From the NCBI GenBank assembly GCA_934796775.1, contig CAKVPH010000001.1, positions 229,743 to 293,742 of the forward strand: DNA of 64,000 bases, written 5' to 3'. Shown one piece after another: positions 16,575-23,889 of the stretch. Under the pieces are notes generated by a model. That model saw only the letters and a program-made list of their open reading frames with translations, had not been told where the DNA came from and did no database searches. Numbering within the stretch: position 1 is the stretch's first letter; each line of letters begins with the position of its first letter. The position numbers were made by a program, and so were the translations under genes. This DNA comes from an uncultured Clostridia bacterium (lineage in GTDB: Bacteria > Bacillota > Clostridia > Christensenellales > Borkfalkiaceae).

Positions 16575-19340
16575 TTAGTCTTCTTTTCTGCTTTTTCTTA
16601 TAACGATTGCAGCGCCTATTAAGCTAAGCATTGCGAATGCGCCGCCTACGCTTACAAAGCCGTTACAGCTTGAGCAGCTTCCGCCATCTGTAGTAGAACC
16701 GGAAGAACTGTTACCTTCGGGAGAAGAACTGCTATCGGGAGCTACTGCTTTCTTTACAGTATAAGTTACTTCAAGAGAATTGCTTCTTAAGAAGTTCTCT
16801 TCATCTTCGGGAACTGCGGTAACTCTTATCTTATAATCGCCTTCTTTAGTGAGTTCGCTAAGGTCAACAGAAGTATCTTTTATTGTCTTTTTAATAACTG
16901 TTTCGGTACCGAGTTTAACAACTACTTCGTATTCTTTTGCGCCGGTTACAGCTTCCCACGTTGCTTTCTTTTCTTCTTGGTTTACGGTAACAACCGCTTT
17001 AGCCAAAGGCTTGGGTTCTTCGTCGTTTTCCATAGCGGATACTGCAACGTCTGCAACTAAATCAACTGCGGGAACAGCGTCTACACCTGCTTCAATTGCG
17101 GCGTCGGTAGAAATCGGAGTAATAGCTACGTTATCGATAGCTGCCCAACCGGGAGCGTCCGTTCCGAAACCTACGTTACCCATAGAGTTGGTAACTTTAT
17201 CCTCAAAAATCTTAACGTAAGAGCCTACGGTTCCTTCAGCCGAAACTTCGGCAGCGTACATAGCAACGTGATTGTTTATAACTACAAATTTAATTCTTGT
17301 GGTTTTATTGTAGAAAGAATAAAGTGAACCGTCGGCAGGTTTGCCGTATTCAACTGTTCCGTTAGGAGCAAAGTAACAAGGAATTGCGCCGTCTTCGTCA
17401 GCAGCTGTAAGCTTAGTCATGCCGGCAGTAACGGTAACGTCTCCGCCTTCTGCTCTTGCTTTACCTTCTCTGTTAATTAAAGATTCGGCGCCCCAGAAAT
17501 ACTGAGTCATGTTGCCTTCAATAATACCGTAAGCATATGCCTGATCAAGTTCGGGACAATCGTTTTCAGCTCCGATTAATACAAAGAACGGAGAGTATCT
17601 GTTAGGACTATCTACCGCACCACCCGTGGGTAAGCCTGCGGGTAAATATCTGTTAGCTACGGGTTCAGAAATATAATCGAACTGAAGCACGAAATCTGCA
17701 TACTGTTCTTTAAACATAAGTCTGGTGTTAGTGCTTGTGCCGTAGAAACCTATTTTTCCGTTATCGGTAACAACGCCTTCAGCCTGATGAGTTGAAGTTT
17801 CCTGCTGAGTCAAATAACTTTCGGGAGCAGTAGTGCTTTGAAGCGTGAATTTAGAAGTTGAGATATAGTTATTATCAAAAGACGCGGTTTTTGCAACGCC
17901 TTCGTTTTCCTTAAGTTCGTAACCTGTAAGTTTTACGTTTGCTACGATAAGCGAGTAATCAACGTCACCGCTACCCGTCTGAACAAACGAAACGTGACCG
18001 TTTGCTTTGATTCCTTCAAAATTATAAACGTTTTCGCCAACTTTAACGTCAACAGAACCGTTCTTTCTGCCTTCGATATGAAGCGCTACGTCTGAGGTTG
18101 CGGTTAAACCTTCGAGTACAACTGCAGTTCCTATTTCGGTAGAAGTTCCGTCTTCCGCAATATTCTGTGCGCCGAGTACAACTTTGCCGGCTTCGTTTAC
18201 GGTAAGATATACAAAGCTTGCTCCGCCCTTGGGTGCATCTAATGTAGTTCTGTAACTGTCAAGACCTAAAGCAATACCGATTTTACGACCGGCATTCATA
18301 GTAGCCAAACGATAAGTTGCGTCGAGTTCAAAAGTTTTTGCAAGTTTAGTATCAACAGCAAGTTTATTTGTAGTGGTAATTCTTGCGGCGTTAGAGGGTT
18401 TTGTGAATTTTACGACTGAATCGTAGGATTTTAACGAAGAAGTATTCCCACTATCGACTAAAACAAGCTTATGTCTGTCTGCTTCAGCGCCCGATCCACC
18501 GATCATGTATTCATTTTCATTAAATCCGCAATTAAGATACGTTTTTTGAGTATCACCGTTTACCGAATAAATTTTTACATTGTCAATTTCATATGAATCA
18601 TCATAAGCAAAATTCATATAGTAATTTTCAAGGCTTTCATCCAAAGTGAATGCATTTTTAACGGTCGCATATTCAGTCTTTTCATCCTTCACATCGGCAT
18701 TGCCTCCGTAAATAACGAGATCTTTAGTGGTTATGTCATATTCGAGCCAGTATGTGCAATGATCGTTTCCTTTAGCGATTTGAGCATTAAATACATCACC
18801 ATGAAGTCCAAATTCTCCGCTATGTCCGGCAACAGTTCCATATTGACCAGAAGCATTAGGTGTTACCTTTTCTTTGTTAATCCATACTTCCGCATTCTCT
18901 GGAGCCTTAGCAAGAAGGACAGCTTTATTGTACATATTTGCTTGGAAAAAGTTTCTGCTCCAACTTCCACAAGAGTTGAATGGCGAGAAATACATAGATT
19001 GATACCACTCTCTTCCAATTTTGTAAATATCATACTGCAAAACAACCTTAGTTCCATCTACAAGATCCGCTTTAGGAATGGGGGTGTTGTGCGACATTAA
19101 AACGCCTCTCCAACCTACATTACTGAATGAAAGTGTAGAATTACCGGTTTTAGCGGTAATTGCAGGATTAGTTTCATCATCAAAAGTGATAAAGTCCGCA
19201 GAACTGATAGAACCGTTTTTAATAAGACCATCGCCAAACGGGTTGTTCGTGTTGATTCCCGCATGAGCGACAATCGTTGTGCCTAAGCTTGCAGTAAGCA
19301 TAATTGCAACTATTGCAAGCAATAAAGACCTTTTTTTCAT
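16575..19340 (-). CDS. Large secreted, C-terminally anchored surface protein
   Basis: 921 residues from the ATG at 19340 (MKKRSLLLAIVAIML), chosen because GGAGA lies 8 nt upstream; an earlier in-frame codon at 19376 lacks one. Signal peptide ends near VAHA. Three successive beta-rich regions follow (about 30-285, 290-500, 505-770; examples FDDETNPAITAK, LDGFNEN-like repeats and VLQFDYISEP), reminiscent of concanavalin-type or DUF1080-type sugar-binding domains. Next come a fibronectin-III-like module (about 800-880), a Ser/Gly linker, GSCSSCNG, a hydrophobic helix and the tail RKSRKED. No catalytic motif is recognised. Encoded between two permease genes, so it probably displays or holds the substrate for import. 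High expression is suggested by its strong leader with three hairpins. Confidence 0.7.
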   Translation of the reverse strand: MKKRSLLLAIVAIMLTASLGTTIVAHAGINTNNPFGDGLIKNGSISSADFITFDDETNPAITAKTGNSTLSFSNVGWRGVLMSHNTPIPKADLVDGTKVVLQYDIYKIGREWYQSMYFSPFNSCGSWSRNFFQANMYNKAVLLAKAPENAEVWINKEKVTPNASGQYGTVAGHSGEFGLHGDVFNAQIAKGNDHCTYWLEYDITTKDLVIYGGNADVKDEKTEYATVKNAFTLDESLENYYMNFAYDDSYEIDNVKIYSVNGDTQKTYLNCGFNENEYMIGGSGAEADRHKLVLVDSGNTSSLKSYDSVVKFTKPSNAARITTTNKLAVDTKLAKTFELDATYRLATMNAGRKIGIALGLDSYRTTLDAPKGGASFVYLTVNEAGKVVLGAQNIAEDGTSTEIGTAVVLEGLTATSDVALHIEGRKNGSVDVKVGENVYNFEGIKANGHVSFVQTGSGDVDYSLIVANVKLTGYELKENEGVAKTASFDNNYISTSKFTLQSTTAPESYLTQQETSTHQAEGVVTDNGKIGFYGTSTNTRLMFKEQYADFVLQFDYISEPVANRYLPAGLPTGGAVDSPNRYSPFFVLIGAENDCPELDQAYAYGIIEGNMTQYFWGAESLINREGKARAEGGDVTVTAGMTKLTAADEDGAIPCYFAPNGTVEYGKPADGSLYSFYNKTTRIKFVVINNHVAMYAAEVSAEGTVGSYVKIFEDKVTNSMGNVGFGTDAPGWAAIDNVAITPISTDAAIEAGVDAVPAVDLVADVAVSAMENDEEPKPLAKAVVTVNQEEKKATWEAVTGAKEYEVVVKLGTETVIKKTIKDTSVDLSELTKEGDYKIRVTAVPEDEENFLRSNSLEVTYTVKKAVAPDSSSSPEGNSSSGSTTDGGSCSSCNGFVSVGGAFAMLSLIGAAIVIRKSRKED

Positions 19341-19354
19341 ACATTTTCTCCTTT

Positions 19355-19409
19355 CGGTTATTTTAAATAACCGCAAAATTTATTATTTTGCGGAAAATTT
19401 CTTTTCCGC
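19355..19409 (-). repeat. Chain of three overlapping hairpins in the surface-protein leader
   Basis: Hairpin 1: CGGTTATT/AATAACCG, 19355-19373. Hairpin 2: CCGCAAAAT/ATTTTGCGG, 19371-19393. Hairpin 3: GCGGAAAA/TTTTCCGC, 19390-19409. Neighbouring hairpins share 3-4 bases (CCG and GCGG), so adjacent stems compete. It lies immediately upstream of the ribosome-binding site of the 921-residue surface protein. Possible roles are mRNA stabilisation, an RNase processing site or a switch; no U-run follows. Confidence 0.7.
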
Positions 19410-19443
19410 AATATGCCTTTTTAACAAATAGTCCGCCGCAATT

Positions 19444-20400
19444 TTAATATTCGTAAGCGGGCAGATATTTATCTATAAGTTTTCGGCTGATAAACACAAT
19501 CGGCGTTCCTAAAAGTGCGCATAGTACACCTACAGTTGCGCCCATAGCCATTTGCGGTTGTCCGCCGCTTTTTACATTAAGAACAAGATACATTGCAATA
19601 GTATACCCGCCTACAAATTCGGCACTGCCGCCAAGCAATAATTGCGGCTGTAAAAAGTAGGTAAAAATTACCGTTGTACCTAAAAGTAAAAGCGTTCCGA
19701 GCGTTGAGCCTATAAGCGGAATTGTAACGTAAAACAATTCTTTAAAAGCAGAAAGTCCGTCAAGTTTTCCCGCTTCAACAATCTCTTCGGGAATACGAGT
19801 CATTGCGCCGGAAACCAAAACGATATTGTAACCTATTCCCGACCAAAGCCCGTAAAACAGAATCATCCACCAGGCATATCTTTTATCTCCGAAATATCCG
19901 TCGTAAGGCACTAAATTGCTCAGCCCCATTTTTTCGAGCATTGCGGGAATTGCGCCAAGCGTCGTATCGAACATAAAAGAGTAAGCAAGGGTTAAAACAA
20001 CTACCGAAATTATAGACGGTAAAAAGAATATTACTTTAAACGCACCGCCCAAAGGCATTTTTTTGTATAAAACGTAAGCGCATAGCAATGAAATGGGTAC
20101 GATAACAAAATCGTTCCATAAAAATACGCTTACAGAGTTTAAACAAGCCCGTGGCAGAACGCTACCCACTTTTGTGAATTCGCGGAATAAATCCAGATAG
20201 TTGTTAAAACCGTTTCCGATCCATTTCCCTGTATCGAAATTAAATTTTTGAAAAGACATCGCAACCGTATCAAAATTGATATACAGCCAGAACAGACAAA
20301 AATGAGTAACCGGAATAAACATCATAGCCAAAATGAATATTATTTCGTTTGCCGATTTTTTTCTGCGTTTGCGATAGCCCATTGTCAGCTGATTATTCAT
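19444..20400 (-). CDS. Sugar ABC transporter permease (MalF type)
   Basis: 318 residues with a basic N-terminus and six or so membrane helices. The EAA-like loop is EEIVEAGKLDGLSAFKELFYVTIP. It forms the channel with the MalG-type protein at 15600-16463. It sits 20 bp behind the binding-protein gene. No clear ribosome-binding site precedes the ATG at 20400, so translation may depend on coupling from the binding-protein gene. Transports an unidentified oligosaccharide. Confidence 0.92.
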   Translation of the reverse strand: MNNQLTMGYRKRRKKSANEIIFILAMMFIPVTHFCLFWLYINFDTVAMSFQKFNFDTGKWIGNGFNNYLDLFREFTKVGSVLPRACLNSVSVFLWNDFVIVPISLLCAYVLYKKMPLGGAFKVIFFLPSIISVVVLTLAYSFMFDTTLGAIPAMLEKMGLSNLVPYDGYFGDKRYAWWMILFYGLWSGIGYNIVLVSGAMTRIPEEIVEAGKLDGLSAFKELFYVTIPLIGSTLGTLLLLGTTVIFTYFLQPQLLLGGSAEFVGGYTIAMYLVLNVKSGGQPQMAMGATVGVLCALLGTPIVFISRKLIDKYLPAYEY

Positions 20401-20420
20401 TTTATTGTTTTATACTGTTT

Positions 20421-21893
20421 TCAGGAAACAGCCTGTAAAAAAGTATCCCATGCGTCTCTGACCGCAGTGTATTCAGATTGACACCAACCGAGAGCCGTTA
20501 TTGTTCCAGAGTTTGCTAAAAGAGTTGTGTAAGGGTTAGTCGTCTGGAATTTTTTAACTTTGCCTGAAGTCCAGAGTTTGGAAGTTGAATTCTCAAACCA
20601 AGTTTCGGAATTTTTCCAGATATCAAAGCATGATTCGATAAACGGAGTTCTTGCACTCTTATCTATATCGTAATTGAAAGGTCTGGGAGTACCCGTAACC
20701 GAAGTATATAAAACGAGCATATCGTCACGGCAAAGGTAAGCCAGGAACTTTTTAGCACCTTCTATATTTTTTGCTTTTTCAGGAATTAAAATGTAGTCGG
20801 GCTGACCGGAATAGTTATAAGTTTTATAATTTCCGTCTGCGTCTGCCTTTACAGAATCAGGTCTGGGAACGGCCATCATTCTGTATTCGTCCTTCATTTC
20901 TTTCAAAGATTCTTTTTCGATCCAGTTACCGTTAGGTATCATTGCAGCCTGCCCTTGCAGGAAAGATACCTGTGCCTGAAGATGCGATTTAGAAGCCGAA
21001 CCTTTAAGCGTGTAAGTGGTACGATTTTTTACGATAATGTCTTCGAATATTTCAAGCATTTCGAGCTTGCCTTCAGAAGGACTGCCCGATTTCATAGCGT
21101 TAAATACGTCGGATGATTCAAACTTCATAAAAGTGTTGAGTTTTTCAGATCCTGAAAGTTGCAACCACCAGTTGGTTCCTACAAAGTCCCAGTATCCGCC
21201 GCTTACAGTTCCGGGGTATACGAAAGGAGCAACTTTTTCCTTAGTGTCAGAAACTATCTGAGCGCAAAGAGCTTTAAGTTCAGCCGTAGTTTCGGGGACT
21301 TTCCAGCCGTATTTATCGAACATGGATTTGTTGTAAACAATACCCGTAATATTTTCGTTACCGGGGAATACGTAATAATGAGTTTCACCTGCATTAGAAG
21401 CAAGACCGTAAGTTTTCCACGTTCCCGTTATTTTATCGCCGACAGTTACGTTTTCGCCCGGAACAGTCATTCCGTAAAGGTCGTCAAGATTTGCAAGCTG
21501 ACCAAGTGCGGCATAACTATACCAGTTAGAAGCGAGCGGGAAATAAATATCAGAAAGATTTGTTCCCGATTCAAGCTTGGAGCTTACGCTTGTGGTAAGT
21601 TCCGAATCCGAATTGAGTTTAACGTAATAGTTTTTGCCCTCGTCTGAAAGCAAGAACGCTCTTGACATCTGCAATGCCCAGGTATCGCCAAAGCCCGGAG
21701 TATAGGAAATTTTTATAACAGTTTTTCCGTCCTTGGTGTCAACGTACATTTCGCCGCTTCTGCCGTTATAGGTAACGCCGCTGAGATCGCCGTTATCGTC
21801 GGACGAATCGTTGTTCGGCTTTTTACAAGATACCGTAAAAATACATGCAAAAGTCAGAATTGATACAAGAAGTAGAGTGAGTATTTTTTTCAT
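20421..21893 (-). CDS. Sugar ABC transporter substrate-binding lipoprotein
   Basis: 490 residues. Lipoprotein signal with lipobox VSC at Cys23, then an acidic linker and a family-1 extracellular solute-binding fold (IKISYTPGFGDTWALQ; GIVYNKSMFDKYGWKVPET; LQAQVSFLQGQAAMIPNGNW; the C-terminal KAKNIEGAKKFLAYL). It captures the sugar outside the membrane and passes it to permeases 19444-20400 and 15600-16463. Strong AAAGGAGAAAAAG ribosome-binding site. The 233-bp leader contains elaborate inverted repeats (21983-22098). Substrate not identifiable from sequence. Confidence 0.92.
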   Translation of the reverse strand: MKKILTLLLVSILTFACIFTVSCKKPNNDSSDDNGDLSGVTYNGRSGEMYVDTKDGKTVIKISYTPGFGDTWALQMSRAFLLSDEGKNYYVKLNSDSELTTSVSSKLESGTNLSDIYFPLASNWYSYAALGQLANLDDLYGMTVPGENVTVGDKITGTWKTYGLASNAGETHYYVFPGNENITGIVYNKSMFDKYGWKVPETTAELKALCAQIVSDTKEKVAPFVYPGTVSGGYWDFVGTNWWLQLSGSEKLNTFMKFESSDVFNAMKSGSPSEGKLEMLEIFEDIIVKNRTTYTLKGSASKSHLQAQVSFLQGQAAMIPNGNWIEKESLKEMKDEYRMMAVPRPDSVKADADGNYKTYNYSGQPDYILIPEKAKNIEGAKKFLAYLCRDDMLVLYTSVTGTPRPFNYDIDKSARTPFIESCFDIWKNSETWFENSTSKLWTSGKVKKFQTTNPYTTLLANSGTITALGWCQSEYTAVRDAWDTFLQAVS

Positions 21894-21982
21894 CTTTTTC
21901 TCCTTTTGAATTTATTTCGATTATCATTTAACCGATAAATTTCTTTTGATAGTTTTAATGCAAATATTCAATTAAGGAATAA

Positions 21983-22098
21983 TCGCTTGCGTACGCTGTA
22001 CGCAAGCGAGGGCGCGCCCTCGCATTTTGTTTATGGCTTTTTTAGATTTTTTTATTTTTTAAGCCGCACAATTATAATTCGCTATACGGCTTAAAAAA
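21983..22098 (-). repeat. Inverted-repeat cluster in the binding-protein leader
   Basis: Hairpin 1: 12-bp perfect stem with a 3-base loop, 21983-22009. A perfect 18-bp GC-rich palindrome, GCGAGGGCGCGCCCTCGC, 22006-22023, shares GCGA with hairpin 1. A third inverted repeat, TTTTTTAAGCCG/CGGCTTAAAAAA (22055-22098), has a 20-base spacer containing AATTATAATT. None ends in a U-run after its 3' arm on either strand. GC content stands out from the AT-rich surroundings. Confidence 0.72.
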
Positions 22099-22126
22099 GC
22101 TCTATTTTTATTACAAATTTTATTTA

Positions 22127-23572
22127 TTAGTACGGAATTACAAATACGCCGTCACCTGCACTTAAAGTAAGTTCGAGTTTACCGTTCTTTATTTTTTCAA
22201 TCGTTTCTCTTCCGTTTTTAACAACTATTGCGTTTGTTGCATTTTTAACGGTAAGAGTGATTTTATTATTACGGTTTAATGCGGGATCGGTAAAGTTTAC
22301 TAACAGATAGCCCTCTCTTCCGTCTTTATCTTCAAATATTCCGGCAAAAGCGTCTTCTTCGCTTTCAAACTTCGTCATATTTTCAGGCGTTACGATATTT
22401 TCGCTATTTTCGAGCATTGCAAAGTTTTCGGTATCGTCATAAATGCTCGAAATCTTTATACCCTTCCAGGTAAAGTTCTTATAATATTTCATAAGCGACT
22501 GAATATCTTCGTTTACAGATTTTACGTAATTGTAAGTTTCAGTCTTTTCATATTCGCGCGTTACAAGCGAATTGTTTCCGAAATGGGTTGCTCCGTCGTA
22601 TTCGGGAGGCGCCGCATAGCAGAACCATTGAATACCGTCACCGCCGTAAGCAAGGAAGGAATATGCCTGAAAAGCGATGTCCGCTTTGTTTCTGATTGCT
22701 CTGTTTTTTGCACCGAATTGAATCGACTGCAAAAATGTCCAAAGCTTTCTGTTTGCACCTTCGTCGTTGATTTTAGTCTTTATTACGTCCATATTATATA
22801 AGAACGAAGATTCAATCGAAGTCTGATCTTCAAGGCTTCCGTACAAAGGATAATGGTCGTATGATATATAATTTGTTTTAACCGCGCTTACAAAGCGAGA
22901 AAGATAATTGTCGTATGTTATTGCATTTGAGCCGCCAAGCTGCGCGCCGCCTGCAATTACGGGGAACAAGTTCACGTAGAACATAAGATCGGGCGCTGCT
23001 TTTTTAAATATTTGTTCAGCATATCCGAGAGTTTCAAAAAGTTCGGCAGCGGGTTCGTCGCGAATCATAAATCCGTACAATGCGTCGTAATACTCGCTCT
23101 CCGTGTACATTTTTAAAAGATCTTTTACGTGTGCGATAACTTCTTCTTCGGTTTTAAAACCTCCGTTTACAAGCGTTTTTGCATTCATAAGATAATCTCT
23201 TAAATCGCTGTCGCCTAAAACGTGCTTTATGCCTACTTCGTGTGCGGCTTTTAAAGCTTTAAGATTATAACCGCCCCTGCCGTTAATCATAACGTCGTAT
23301 CCGGGGAAAGCTATAGTTATGCCTGCGTCCGCAATGTCCTGATACTTAGCAAGAAATTCTTCGTCTGTCATAGGACGCGAACTAAGCTTTTGACCGTTTT
23401 CGTCATAAGTGACGTAATTATCCGAAACGCCTACCCACATTCCGATATCATACTTTTCGTTTGATTCGTAAACAGGTTTTTCCGCTCCGTTATCGTCGGG
23501 CTTTTTGCATGCACTAACGCCGCAAAGAATGAGTGAAGTTGCTGCCATAATCATTGCAAATAACTTTTTCAT
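22127..23572 (-). CDS. TIM-barrel putative glycoside hydrolase lipoprotein (first island gene)
   Basis: 481 residues. Lipoprotein signal with lipobox VSAC (Cys22). The barrel-like domain contains YGFMIRDEPAAE (D-E-P at 172-174), FYVNLFPVIAGG, YISYDHYPLYG, LWTFLQSIQFGAK and GDGIQWFCYAAP, each matching the paralogue at 14140-15546. The Glu of DEP is a catalytic candidate. A C-terminal beta module (LTVKNATNAIVVKNGRETIEKI) ends with SAGDGVFVIPY, parallel to the paralogue's ending. GAGGAGAAAA precedes the ATG. It is the first gene downstream of the consensus promoter at 23722-23694. GH family not assigned. Confidence 0.68.
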   Translation of the reverse strand: MKKLFAMIMAATSLILCGVSACKKPDDNGAEKPVYESNEKYDIGMWVGVSDNYVTYDENGQKLSSRPMTDEEFLAKYQDIADAGITIAFPGYDVMINGRGGYNLKALKAAHEVGIKHVLGDSDLRDYLMNAKTLVNGGFKTEEEVIAHVKDLLKMYTESEYYDALYGFMIRDEPAAELFETLGYAEQIFKKAAPDLMFYVNLFPVIAGGAQLGGSNAITYDNYLSRFVSAVKTNYISYDHYPLYGSLEDQTSIESSFLYNMDVIKTKINDEGANRKLWTFLQSIQFGAKNRAIRNKADIAFQAYSFLAYGGDGIQWFCYAAPPEYDGATHFGNNSLVTREYEKTETYNYVKSVNEDIQSLMKYYKNFTWKGIKISSIYDDTENFAMLENSENIVTPENMTKFESEEDAFAGIFEDKDGREGYLLVNFTDPALNRNNKITLTVKNATNAIVVKNGRETIEKIKNGKLELTLSAGDGVFVIPY

Positions 23573-23693
23573 TTTCTCCTCTGATTATTATGCCCGAATT
23601 TTCAGGCATTATTTTTAAAAAAATTACTGAAATTTGTGAATGAGTATAAACAAAGTTTAAATTAAAACCTTAAAAATCTCTTATCACGCCATT

Positions 23694-23722
23694 AGAATAA
23701 CATACATTTTAACTCTTGTCAA
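23694..23722 (-). promoter_or_regulatory. Island promoter
   Basis: Minus strand: -35 TTGACA (23722-23717), 17-bp spacer, -10 TATTCT (23699-23694). The first downstream gene starts at 23572, giving a leader of about 115 nt. It is the best promoter match in this part of the window and probably drives the island genes from the lipoprotein hydrolase onward. Confidence 0.75.
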
Positions 23723-23788
23723 TATCTTTTTGAAAAAAAGTTTAGATTTTTTTTACAAGCTAAAATTTAACTTAAACTTTTATAAAAT

Positions 23789-23817
23789 TAAAAAAGCAGT
23801 TTTAAACTGCCTTTTTA
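23789..23817. terminator. Terminator after spoVD/ftsI
   Basis: Inverted repeat GCAGT/ACTGC embedded in AAAAAA and TTTTT flanks. On the minus strand it is followed by a U-rich run. It lies about 75 bp after the spoVD stop and upstream of the island promoter, so it separates the mraZ-spoVD transcript from the island. Confidence 0.75.
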
Positions 23818-23889
23818 TTATGCTTCAAAACAAAAAAGAAATGCTTTACATTCCATAAATATCCGCTATATATGATAATGTAATACATT

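Larger units (their letters stand above)
23573..23889 (-). other. Junction between the dcw cluster and the island
   Basis: 317 bp without a gene. It holds the terminator of the mraZ-spoVD unit (23789-23817), the island promoter (23694-23722) and three AAAGTTTA-type sites: 23652-23660, 23737-23745 and, inverted, 23772-23780. No integrase, transposase or attachment-site repeat is visible at the junction. Confidence 0.75.

Noticed and set aside
16486..22098. Intergenic hairpins of the island read as rho-independent terminators
   Set aside because: None is followed by a T-run on the transcribed strand, and the genes on both sides appear to belong to one functional operon.
5539..23572. Island as a recent integrative element
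   Set aside because: No integrase, transposase, tRNA target or terminal repeats at the edges, and base composition and ribosome-binding sites look like the neighbours.
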